Below are positions 1-6,296 of a stretch of 64,000 nt of DNA, piece by piece; the stretch's first letter is position 1; each line of letters begins with the position of its first letter. The translations under genes and the position numbers were made by a program. The stretch is taken from contig NW_020653711.1 of NCBI RefSeq assembly GCF_003589595.1, forward strand, positions 4,432,777 through 4,496,776, written 5' to 3'. The notes below the pieces were generated by a model, which was not told the DNA's origin, ran no database searches, and was given only the letters and a program-made list of their open reading frames with translations. Source of the stretch: Hyposmocoma kahamanoa (taxonomy: Eukaryota; Arthropoda; Insecta; Lepidoptera; Cosmopterigidae).

Positions 1-1749
1 AAAAGCAAGCATTTGCATTTATTAAAATCAAAAGGTATTTATCCGTACGATTACATGGATTCTTGGAATAGATACGAAGAAACTAAACTTCCTTCAAAAG
101 AATTTTTTTTTAATAATTTGAAAATGGAACATATAAGTGATAAAGACTTTAATCATGCACATTCTGTGTGGAATGTATTCAATATTAATACTCTCGGTGA
201 ATATACCGATTTGTACCTTAAATGTGACGTTTTATTGTTATGTGATGTATTTGAAAATTTCAGAAACTTGAGTTTAAAATATTACAAATTAGATCCAGCC
301 TATTACGTAACATCACCGAGCTTGAGTTGGGATGCTATGCTGCTTTCGACAGGCATTGAACTAGATTTGATAGATGATTTGGAAATGTATCAAATGTTAG
401 AAAAAGGAATACGCGGAGGATTGGTTCAGTGTTCATTACGACACGCTAAAGCCAATAATAAATACTTACCAGAATTTGATGATTTCAATCCGTCATCTTA
501 TTTGATATATTTAGATTGTAACAATCTGTACGGACATGCAATGACTAAAAGTTTGCCTTATTCTGAATTTAAATTTTTAAATAAATATGAAATTGAAACG
601 TTTAATATTTTGACAGTACCTGAAAATGGAGACACTGGGTTTATTTTGGAAGTGGATCTAGAGTATCCTGAGAACTTACATAATTTGCACAGTGATTTGC
701 CATTCGCTCCGGAGAAATTTATTCCCCCGGGAGGAAAGTCTCCGAAATTGATTGCGAGTTTATATGATAAATATAACTACGTTGTTCATTTCATTCACTT
801 GAAAGAAATGTTGAGAAATGGTTTAATTTTAAGAAATATTCACCGTATACTGAGCTTTAAACAGTCAAATTTTTTACAGAAATACATAGATTTGAATACA
901 AATCTGCGGCAATCCGCTGTGTCCGTTTTCGAAAAAGACTTTTTTAAACTCATGAATAATGCAATTTTCGGTAAAACTATTGAAAATAGACGCAAACAAG
1001 TAAGTGTTAAATTGATCACAACTTGGAAAGATGAATATAATTTAACAAAAAAGCGACTTGATGCTGAAACACTTATTTCTCGCCCAAATCTAAAAAATAT
1101 TTCAGTGTTCTCAGAAAATTTTCTAGCTGCTCAATTTACTCCAGAAAAGATTGTGCTCGACAGACCTATCTACATTGGGTTTTCAGTTTTAGAATACGCA
1201 AAACAGCATCTATACAAGTTTCATTACGATTTTATTAAAAAGATATATAATCAGAATGCAAAACTTTGTTATACAGATACTGATAGCCTCTTATACTTGA
1301 TATTCACAGAGGACGTTTACAGAGATATCAAAAATAATTTGTCGGAATTTGATACTAGTAACTTTGATTTAAATAATCCATACTGCATAGAAAGGGTGAA
1401 TGCAAAAATCCCCGGCTTATTTAAAGACGAACTTGGGGGTGATGTGATTAGAGAATTTGTAGGTCTTAGAGCAAAACTTTATTCCCTGAACAGCATTAAA
1501 ACACGAATCAATAAAGCTAAAGGTGTTTCTAAGTGCGTTACTAAGAATCTTACTTTATCACAATACAAAGACTCATTATTCAACGTCAAAGATTTAAAAT
1601 GTAAAATGAATTTAATTAAATCAATCAAGCACGTACTTTACTCTCAAGAGCTTAATAAAACGGTTTTAAGCAATACTGATGATAAAAGGCAGATACTAGT
1701 AAATAAAGTCAACACCTTACCTTGGGGGCATTACAAAACAATTTTTTAA
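1..1749 (+). CDS. POLB: Protein-primed family B DNA polymerase, C-terminal part (5' end outside window)
   Basis: Replicates the Polinton genome from a protein primer. The frame is open at base 1, so the first in-window Met (13) is not the start and the N-terminus, including exonuclease motifs I and II, lies outside. Numbering from that Met, I see exonuclease motif III (YLKCD, 68-72), polymerase motif A (DCNNLYG, Asp168), motif B (KLMNNAIFG, 312-320), motif C (YTDTDS, 420-425), AKLY (487-490) and the TLPWGHY block near the C-terminus that is usual in Maverick polymerases. The TPR2-type insert expected of protein-primed enzymes would fall between motifs A and B. No stop or frameshift occurs over 583 codons and all catalytic aspartates visible are kept, so the polymerase looks functional as far as can be seen. 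Confidence 0.95.
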   Translation, partial: KSKHLHLLKSKGIYPYDYMDSWNRYEETKLPSKEFFFNNLKMEHISDKDFNHAHSVWNVFNINTLGEYTDLYLKCDVLLLCDVFENFRNLSLKYYKLDPAYYVTSPSLSWDAMLLSTGIELDLIDDLEMYQMLEKGIRGGLVQCSLRHAKANNKYLPEFDDFNPSSYLIYLDCNNLYGHAMTKSLPYSEFKFLNKYEIETFNILTVPENGDTGFILEVDLEYPENLHNLHSDLPFAPEKFIPPGGKSPKLIASLYDKYNYVVHFIHLKEMLRNGLILRNIHRILSFKQSNFLQKYIDLNTNLRQSAVSVFEKDFFKLMNNAIFGKTIENRRKQVSVKLITTWKDEYNLTKKRLDAETLISRPNLKNISVFSENFLAAQFTPEKIVLDRPIYIGFSVLEYAKQHLYKFHYDFIKKIYNQNAKLCYTDTDSLLYLIFTEDVYRDIKNNLSEFDTSNFDLNNPYCIERVNAKIPGLFKDELGGDVIREFVGLRAKLYSLNSIKTRINKAKGVSKCVTKNLTLSQYKDSLFNVKDLKCKMNLIKSIKHVLYSQELNKTVLSNTDDKRQILVNKVNTLPWGHYKTIF

Positions 1750-1937
1750 TTTATCTTTCACTAACATTCGTAATGATATTTGCCTGCTGTAAAGTATATT
1801 ATATTTGTAATTCGATAAGGAATTTTTACTTTTTCGTTATTTTCATGTTTATATATTTTTTTTTTATTTTTAATGTATGTTTTTTACTTTTAATATTTGT
1901 AAGATTAAGATTTGTAAATACGCTTGTACTAAATTTA

Positions 1938-1943
1938 AATAAA
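1938..1943 (+). terminator. Polyadenylation signal AATAAA after POLB
   Basis: First canonical AATAAA after the polymerase stop, about 190 nt downstream in a T-rich spacer (1750-2045). The spacer also holds an 86-codon hydrophobic frame starting at 1722 that I do not regard as a supported gene. Confidence 0.4.
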
Positions 1944-2005
1944 GAATTTATATTATACTTATCGCATTTGTTTTGTTCATAGTTTCAATTCCTCTGATTG
2001 ACGAG

Positions 2006-2040
2006 TATATAAATACTAAAACATTCAACTCCCTCTCACT
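2006..2040 (+). promoter_or_regulatory. TATA box plus initiator for the ATPase gene
   Basis: TATATAAA at 2006-2013 is followed about 30 bp later by a TCACTTC initiator-like sequence (2036-2042), the normal arthropod Pol II spacing. The ATG at 2046 would then have a leader of only about 8 nt, a compact viral arrangement. Inferred from sequence only. Confidence 0.45.
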
Positions 2041-2045
2041 TCACG

Positions 2046-2729
2046 ATGAAGTTCGTAAAACAAACTCAAACTTTAGAAGTAGCTAATATTAAAGTAAAAA
2101 ATTATTCAGAAAAAGTAAAACATAGTTCGCTGTTACCAAACACAATCCGGTGCATAGTATGCGGTCCTTCCAATTGTGGTAAAACTAACATTATGTTGAA
2201 TCTATTGTTACATGAAAATGGTTTGAAATTTAAACATATTTACTTGTATTCAAAGACAGCATTTCAACCAAAGTATACTTTTTTAAGACAAGTTATGGAA
2301 GGTGTTCCAGGGGCAGAACTATTTATATTTAACGAGAACAAGGAAGTTCTTCATCCCAACGATGCTTTGACAAATTCAATTATGATTTTTGATGATGTCG
2401 CTTGTGAAAACCAAATGAATATTCGTAATTATTTTGCTATGGGGAGACACAGACAGATAGACTGTTTTTATTTATCTCAAACTTATTCAAAAATACCTAA
2501 ACAATTGCTCAGGGACAACGTCAATGTGTTGATTATTTTCAAACAAGATGATATTAATTTAAGACATATATACAACGAGCATGTAAATACAGACTTAGAT
2601 TGGTCTACATTTAAGCGGCTTTGTGTTGTTATATGGCAAGATCAATTTAGCTTTTTATTAATAAATAAAGATTGTGCAATGAATATGGGAAGGTATAGAC
2701 AAGGATTTGACACGTTTATTTACTTATAA
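2046..2729 (+). CDS. ATP: A32/FtsK-like genome-packaging ATPase
   Basis: Motor that pumps DNA into the capsid in Polintons and related DNA viruses (adenovirus IVa2 and poxvirus A32 play this role elsewhere). 227 aa, the normal size. Walker A is GPSNCGKT at residues 40-47; Walker B is IMIFDD at 112-117; the polar sensor-like motif is FYLSQTYSK around 141-149, followed by the conserved IPKQLLRDN. The start at 2046 is the first Met after a TATA/initiator pair and leaves the typical N-terminal extension of about 38 residues before Walker A. It lies between the polymerase and a conserved Maverick protein on the same strand. No break or missing catalytic residue was seen. Confidence 0.93.
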   Translation: MKFVKQTQTLEVANIKVKNYSEKVKHSSLLPNTIRCIVCGPSNCGKTNIMLNLLLHENGLKFKHIYLYSKTAFQPKYTFLRQVMEGVPGAELFIFNENKEVLHPNDALTNSIMIFDDVACENQMNIRNYFAMGRHRQIDCFYLSQTYSKIPKQLLRDNVNVLIIFKQDDINLRHIYNEHVNTDLDWSTFKRLCVVIWQDQFSFLLINKDCAMNMGRYRQGFDTFIYL

Positions 2730-2737
2730 AATCCTCA

Positions 2738-2773
2738 TATAAAGCAATTTGTTGTCTAAATACCGCACTTGCA
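2738..2773 (+). promoter_or_regulatory. Possible TATA/initiator upstream of the 321-aa gene
   Basis: TATAAAG at 2738-2744 and a GCAGTC initiator-like sequence near 2771-2776, roughly 33-35 bp apart, about 45 bp before the ATG at 2819. Weaker than the pair at 2006. Confidence 0.25.
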
Positions 2774-2818
2774 GTCGAGTGTTCGTTTAAATTAGTAGAT
2801 TTATCAATAATCCGTACA

Positions 2819-3784
2819 ATGGAAATAGATTTAAAAGAGCAACTCGTTAAATCGGTGGACAATATAAAGAATAAAATAAAAATGATTCAATGTGATGAAG
2901 ATGAAGCTAATCTGAAATACAAAAACGTCTTTAAATCTATTACAGAACCTCTAGAAACATTGCTCAAAAATAAAAAGTCTATCCCCACTTTCACCATGTC
3001 AACCAAAATAGATGAAACTGGTGGTAGTGAGGACTTGAACTCTTCTACAGATTATGAAAATTTCAAAGACATAATCAACGCAGATTCTAGTGACCATTCC
3101 GAATATTATGAATATGCTAACGATGCCAGTAAACGTTTATTAAACGAAAGTAATGGTAACGACACTCTTTTATCTCTAAAGAAAGAAGACATGATGGATA
3201 TGTATGAACATTTTAATGTACCATTTGGCATTCAAACCAAAAATAAAAAGCTTATGATGGGAAATAGTGCTGTTAGTTTATCTTATATACCTGATGCTTC
3301 TCATGCGGAAAAAAGGTACATAATTACCATCAATGACAAGAAGTATGAATTAACCGCTGGTTTAAAGGAACTTCTAATGCGTAATAAACCTGATCTTACG
3401 ATTGTGACCGAAAAAGACAAAAGTGAATACAAAGAAATGTTAATTAACACTAACGCACACAAACGTGATTTTGACCCGAACGGAAAATTAAAAGGTGATA
3501 AAGGATTAAAATACTGCACAATCATCAAGCCTTTATTTTCTCAACTAAATGAACGCAATACAGATTTAGTCAAAAAGTTACCACAATTAAAAAGCGGAGG
3601 ATACTTGCCTGAACTAAAACAATATAAAAGTAACACAGATTATATTTATTGGGATGATCCAAATGAGTTGATTGAAAGACTGAAACTTTTAATTGCATCT
3701 AAAAGCGCTGGTAACAACAATCATGATAATGAAATTGTATCAATTATTGAAGAATTAAAGGAAGCCGGTATAATAAAAGAATAA
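2819..3784 (+). CDS. Conserved Maverick protein of unknown function (DUF8207-like)
   Basis: 321 aa. I recognise the pattern of a protein that accompanies Polintons in many animal genomes, which I recall as the DUF8207 family; the name needs a profile search. Residues 1-35 are charged and predicted helical; 60-125 are acidic and low complexity. The conserved core starts at FGIQTKNKKLMMGNSAVSL (136-154) and includes YELTAGLKELLM (176-187), LINTNAHKRDFDP (208-220) and a C-terminal DPNELIERLKLLIASKSAG (280-298) with NEIVSIIEELK after it. No enzyme motif, signal peptide or membrane segment is visible. Its place between the packaging ATPase and integrase fits a virion-structural or assembly role, but that is inference. 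AATAAA overlaps the stop codon. Confidence 0.8.
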   Translation: MEIDLKEQLVKSVDNIKNKIKMIQCDEDEANLKYKNVFKSITEPLETLLKNKKSIPTFTMSTKIDETGGSEDLNSSTDYENFKDIINADSSDHSEYYEYANDASKRLLNESNGNDTLLSLKKEDMMDMYEHFNVPFGIQTKNKKLMMGNSAVSLSYIPDASHAEKRYIITINDKKYELTAGLKELLMRNKPDLTIVTEKDKSEYKEMLINTNAHKRDFDPNGKLKGDKGLKYCTIIKPLFSQLNERNTDLVKKLPQLKSGGYLPELKQYKSNTDYIYWDDPNELIERLKLLIASKSAGNNNHDNEIVSIIEELKEAGIIKE

Positions 3785-3785
3785 A
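3780..3785 (+). terminator. AATAAA overlapping the stop codon of the 321-aa gene
   Basis: The TAA stop (3782-3784) sits inside AATAAA, the same compact arrangement as at 7977-7982. Confidence 0.4.
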
Positions 3786-3834
3786 ATCTATTTTAGTATC
3801 ATCATTACCCTAAGTATTCTAATGAATATAAGAC

Positions 3835-4104
3835 ATGAATCTCGAGAAAAAAAATGATACTGGCGTAGATAATTTTAAAGTAGAAGTAATTAAAATCTCA
3901 TCTTCAGATAAAGCTGAATTACCCGATATTGTTATTAAAGACTATGTTGATAAAATTGTTAAGAAGAATTCTGACAATTTAGTACATATTGAAAAGTTAA
4001 TTTTGATCTTAGTTGATCGTATAAAAGATATTGAAAAAGACATTGCTTTGAAGGGACTCGAAGGAAAATTGAACAAGCATTATGAGCAAAGCCGACGTCG
4101 TTAA
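3835..4104 (+). CDS. Small charged, helical hypothetical protein
   Basis: 89 aa, rich in Lys, Asp and Ile. Residues from about 35 to 85 have a heptad-like hydrophobic spacing (YVDKIVKK, LVHIEKLILILVDRIKDIEKDI) suggesting a coiled coil, and it ends in a basic SRRR tail. It overlaps the integrase start by 23 nt in another frame, as happens in compact viral genomes. I do not recognise a family. It could be a genuine small gene or an N-terminal remnant of an older, longer integrase reading frame. Confidence 0.5.
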   Translation: MNLEKKNDTGVDNFKVEVIKISSSDKAELPDIVIKDYVDKIVKKNSDNLVHIEKLILILVDRIKDIEKDIALKGLEGKLNKHYEQSRRR

Positions 4105-5011
4105 TGAAATTCATAAGAATGCTAGAGTGAATTTTCCCCGGAGAAGTGTATTGTTAAGGGATATAGATGACCTTTGGCAAGCAGATTTGATAGATATGCA
4201 AGTTTTGTCCAAATTTAATGCTGGATACAAATACATATTGGTGATTATCGATTGTTTCTCAAAGTATGCTTGGACATTTCCCCTCAAACGAAAAACTAAA
4301 GAAAACGTGTCTAAAGAGTTTCAAACATTATTAGCAAGGGGGCGTTACCCAAAAAATTTACAAACTGATATGGGAAAAGAATTTTATAATAATTTATTTA
4401 AAAAAGTTATCAAACAGTATAATATTAACCATTATTCTACATATTCTACGAAAAAAGCCTCAATCGTAGAAAGACTTATAAGAACTCTCAAGACAAGCTT
4501 GTACAAGGAGTTTAGTTTAAAAGGAAATTATAATTGGAATGATGGAACCCTCGACAAAAAAGTTTACGAATACAATCACGCTTATCACAGAACAGTCGGA
4601 AAAGCACCAGCTACAATTAATCACAGTAATAAAGGAACTGTATTACAGAGATACATTAACAATACACAATGTAAAAAAGTATTGACTAGAAAAAGATTTC
4701 AAGTTGGAGATTTCGTAAGAATCAGTAAATACAAAGGATTTTTTGAAAAGGGGTTTACACCTAATTGGTCTACAGAAATATTCAAGATTACAAAAATCCA
4801 ACAAACCAGTCCCCCTACATATTTGCTAGAAGATTCAAAATCAAGACCAATTTTAGGGGCGTTCTATAGTGAAGAAATTCAGAAAACTGTACACCCTGAG
4901 ATATATCTTGTTGAAAAAGTTTTGAAACGCAAAGGAAACAAAGTATATGTTAAGTGGTTAGGTCTTCCGTTAAGTGAAAACAGTTGGATTGATAAATCAA
5001 ATCGTTTGTAA
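4082..5011 (+). CDS. INT: Retroviral-type (DDE) integrase with C-terminal chromodomain
   Basis: Inserts the element into host DNA by the retroviral integrase reaction. 309 aa. The catalytic core holds the triad Asp35 (WQADLIDM), Asp96 (LQTDMGKEF) and Glu130 (KASIVERLIRTLK), with the usual ~33 residues between the second Asp and the Glu. A basic SH3-like stretch follows (FQVGDFVRISKYKGFFEKG), then a short chromodomain at about 274-307 (VEKVLKRKGNKVYVKWLGL) with the conserved aromatic SENSWI. The start MSKADVV is followed by HKNARVNFPRR, the usual N-terminus of Maverick integrases, so 4082 is preferred. No zinc-binding HHCC domain is present. The frame is intact. The chromodomain may steer insertion to particular chromatin (known for some LTR elements; inferred here). 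Confidence 0.95.
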   Translation: MSKADVVNEIHKNARVNFPRRSVLLRDIDDLWQADLIDMQVLSKFNAGYKYILVIIDCFSKYAWTFPLKRKTKENVSKEFQTLLARGRYPKNLQTDMGKEFYNNLFKKVIKQYNINHYSTYSTKKASIVERLIRTLKTSLYKEFSLKGNYNWNDGTLDKKVYEYNHAYHRTVGKAPATINHSNKGTVLQRYINNTQCKKVLTRKRFQVGDFVRISKYKGFFEKGFTPNWSTEIFKITKIQQTSPPTYLLEDSKSRPILGAFYSEEIQKTVHPEIYLVEKVLKRKGNKVYVKWLGLPLSENSWIDKSNRL

Positions 5012-5026
5012 TTGTAAAATATAGTG

Positions 5027-5060
5027 TATATAAATATGCTATTCAAATTTCGTGTAATCA
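5027..5060 (+). promoter_or_regulatory. TATA box and initiator for the pX/protease genes
   Basis: TATATAAA at 5027-5034 and TCATT at 5058-5062, 31-33 bp apart, lie just after the integrase stop and about 65 bp before the pX-like start codon. Confidence 0.4.
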
Positions 5061-5122
5061 TTTGTATTGAGATCTTAACATAACAAAGACCGCTTTGAAT
5101 AAAGTATTCGCAAACAATATTA

Positions 5123-5614
5123 TTGAAAATGAAAAACTTAAATGATAATTCCGATAACGCGAATCAGAAGAGAAAAGACAAATTAGCAACCGCTCAGAAA
5201 ACTGGAGCGGGTATGACAAAAACGATATTGAGCAATATTATTTCGCATACTAAAAAACATATCCGCAAACTAAAACCAAAATGCAAGAAAATGTTAATAG
5301 AATTAGCATATGCAGCTGCTCAAGAATTGGCTTCTGACTTACCCGTACCGTTACCGAGAGTGATACCTGTACCTAAAACCGGTGGATTTCTACCATTAGT
5401 TCCTATTTTTGCCGGATTATCTGCTACAGGAAGTTTAGCGGGGGGTGTTGATGGAATCACCAAAGCTGTAAATAATTATAAGTCAGCCAAAAAACAACTA
5501 TCAGAATTGAAGAGGCATAATATAAAAATGAAAGCGATGTGTATTGGAAAAGGATTACATCTGAAGCCGTACAAAAGTGGTTTAGGAATTTATGTTTCAA
5601 ATAAAAAAAACTAG
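5123..5614 (+). CDS. pX-like basic virion core/minor capsid protein
   Basis: 163 aa, strongly basic. N-terminal half is rich in Lys/Arg (for example ISHTKKHIRKLKPKCKK, 40-56). A proline-rich linker (LPVPLPRVIPVPKTGG, 73-88) leads to a hydrophobic glycine-rich segment, GGFLPLVPIFAGLSATGSLA (87-106), then a helical basic tract ending LKRHN (129-133) and the diagnostic GKGLHLKPYKSGLGIYV (142-158). This pattern is the one assigned to adenovirus pX-like core proteins in adintoviruses and Mavericks; it is likely a DNA-binding or membrane-active virion component cleaved by the protease encoded next. The last codons before the stop form an A AAA AAC heptamer, and the protease frame continues from it at -1. 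Confidence 0.8.
   Translation: MKMKNLNDNSDNANQKRKDKLATAQKTGAGMTKTILSNIISHTKKHIRKLKPKCKKMLIELAYAAAQELASDLPVPLPRVIPVPKTGGFLPLVPIFAGLSATGSLAGGVDGITKAVNNYKSAKKQLSELKRHNIKMKAMCIGKGLHLKPYKSGLGIYVSNKKN
5605..5611 (+). promoter_or_regulatory. A AAA AAC slippery heptamer: candidate -1 ribosomal frameshift site
   Basis: In the pX frame the codons here read AAA AAA AAC followed at once by TAG (5612-5614). A -1 slip on A_AAA_AAC lets both tRNAs re-pair and enters the frame that stays open through the protease to 5982. That frame has a stop at 5602-5604, so it opens exactly at the heptamer, and it has no ATG until 5698. Downstream structure is weak: a TGGG/CCCA stem at about 5619-5629 is all I can see. 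A simple 1-nt indel in the run of eight A is the main alternative. Confidence 0.45.
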
Positions 5615-5697
5615 ATACTGGGCTACCCAATAGAGCTTTAACTAATATAGATATTATAAAGCACACAAAAAATATTCCTCACTTTCGTGGTGTATTT

Positions 5698-5982
5698 ATG
5701 AGAGACGAATTGCCGAAGGTGCCATGGTTAATGGAATGTGGTGTGATTAATTTAGATTCTTCTAGAAATTCTGGAACTCATTGGGTAGCTTATGGAAAAT
5801 TTAAAGATTATATCGAATATTTCGATAGTTACGGTAACTTAAAACCACCGAAAGAGTTTATAGCATATGTGGGACCACGTATTCAATATAATTATGATAA
5901 TTTACAAGGAAATCATCTATACAACTGCGGGCATTTGTGTTTAAAATTTCTGACATCATTTTGGAAAACTAAATATTTATGA
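5698..5982 (+). CDS. PRO: Adenain-like cysteine protease
   Basis: Processes capsid and core proteins during virion maturation. Numbering from Met 5698: catalytic His28 (SGTHWVAY), acidic partner Asp43 (YFDSYG), oxyanion Gln70 (DNLQGN) and nucleophile Cys77 (NCGHLCLKFL). The Gln-to-Cys spacing of seven matches adenain. 94 aa from this Met is short. The frame is open from 5605, and residues just before the Met (about 5628-5697, including an ALTNIDIIK-like and a HFRGVFM block) look like the conserved N-terminus of Maverick proteases. So Met 5698 is probably internal and translation likely begins upstream by the frameshift at 5605-5611, by a non-AUG start, or from a spliced message. Catalytic residues are intact. 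Confidence 0.88.
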   Translation: MRDELPKVPWLMECGVINLDSSRNSGTHWVAYGKFKDYIEYFDSYGNLKPPKEFIAYVGPRIQYNYDNLQGNHLYNCGHLCLKFLTSFWKTKYL

Positions 5983-5998
5983 TTCAACTACAAAGACA

Positions 5999-6012
5999 AT
6001 AAATAAATAAAA
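5999..6012 (+). terminator. Overlapping AATAAA polyadenylation signals after the protease
   Basis: Three overlapping AATAAA hexamers (5999-6004, 6003-6008, 6007-6012) start 17 nt after the protease stop. Confidence 0.5.
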
Positions 6013-6016
6013 TGAA

Positions 6017-6163
6017 ATGTTAAACCAGTGGAGCACATTCCTACACGAACATTGTTCAGAATTGGGTGCTAAGTATATGTTTATTATAGTAGTCATCATA
6101 AAACATTATCTTATATTTTATAATATTAAATCAATATGTATGTTTACAATAAAACCTTATTGA
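6017..6163 (+). CDS. Possible 48-aa single-pass membrane miniprotein
   Basis: A short ORF in the protease-capsid interval. It starts MLNQWSTFLHEHC, followed by a hydrophobic stretch MFIIVVIIKHYLIFYN (about 21-36) that could span a membrane, and a short tail. It overlaps the next small ORF by 28 nt in another frame. Amphipathic N-terminus plus membrane segment is a reasonable design for a viral miniprotein, but I know no homologue, and AT-rich DNA makes hydrophobic ORFs by chance. Confidence 0.3.
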   Translation: MLNQWSTFLHEHCSELGAKYMFIIVVIIKHYLIFYNIKSICMFTIKPY

Positions 6164-6294
6164 ATGAACAAAAGTTCAATATTCAGCTTCCAGTGTTCAA
6201 AGGGAGAAGACGATTAGGCACAACAAAGAAAATTACTAAAAGTAATAAAAACTTTCTTCTTTCTCTTGGTTTAGAAATAAATAATAAAAAATAA
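6136..6294 (+). CDS. 52-aa basic small protein just upstream of the capsid gene
   Basis: ATG at 6136, stop at 6292-6294, only two bases before the capsid ATG (6297). The protein is basic (KGRRRLG, KKITKSNKN) and ends FLLSLGLEINNKK. A short Lys/Arg-rich ORF ending in an N-x-x-FL-x-SLG motif just before the capsid gene is a pattern I associate with insect Mavericks, so I think it is real; its role is unknown (basic virion peptide possible). It is too short for usual ORF cut-offs. The tight coupling to the capsid start suggests a shared transcript. Confidence 0.55.
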   Translation: MYVYNKTLLNEQKFNIQLPVFKGRRRLGTTKKITKSNKNFLLSLGLEINNKK

Positions 6295-6296
6295 AC

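Noticed and set aside
1722..1982. 86-aa hydrophobic ORF after the polymerase
   Set aside because: Overlaps the polymerase end and consists of Phe/Ile/Leu/Tyr from T-rich codons; spacer composition explains it. Kept only as a note because small viral membrane proteins exist.
3301..3528. Minus-strand 75-aa ORF in the Polinton
   Set aside because: Shadow of the intact 321-aa plus-strand gene.
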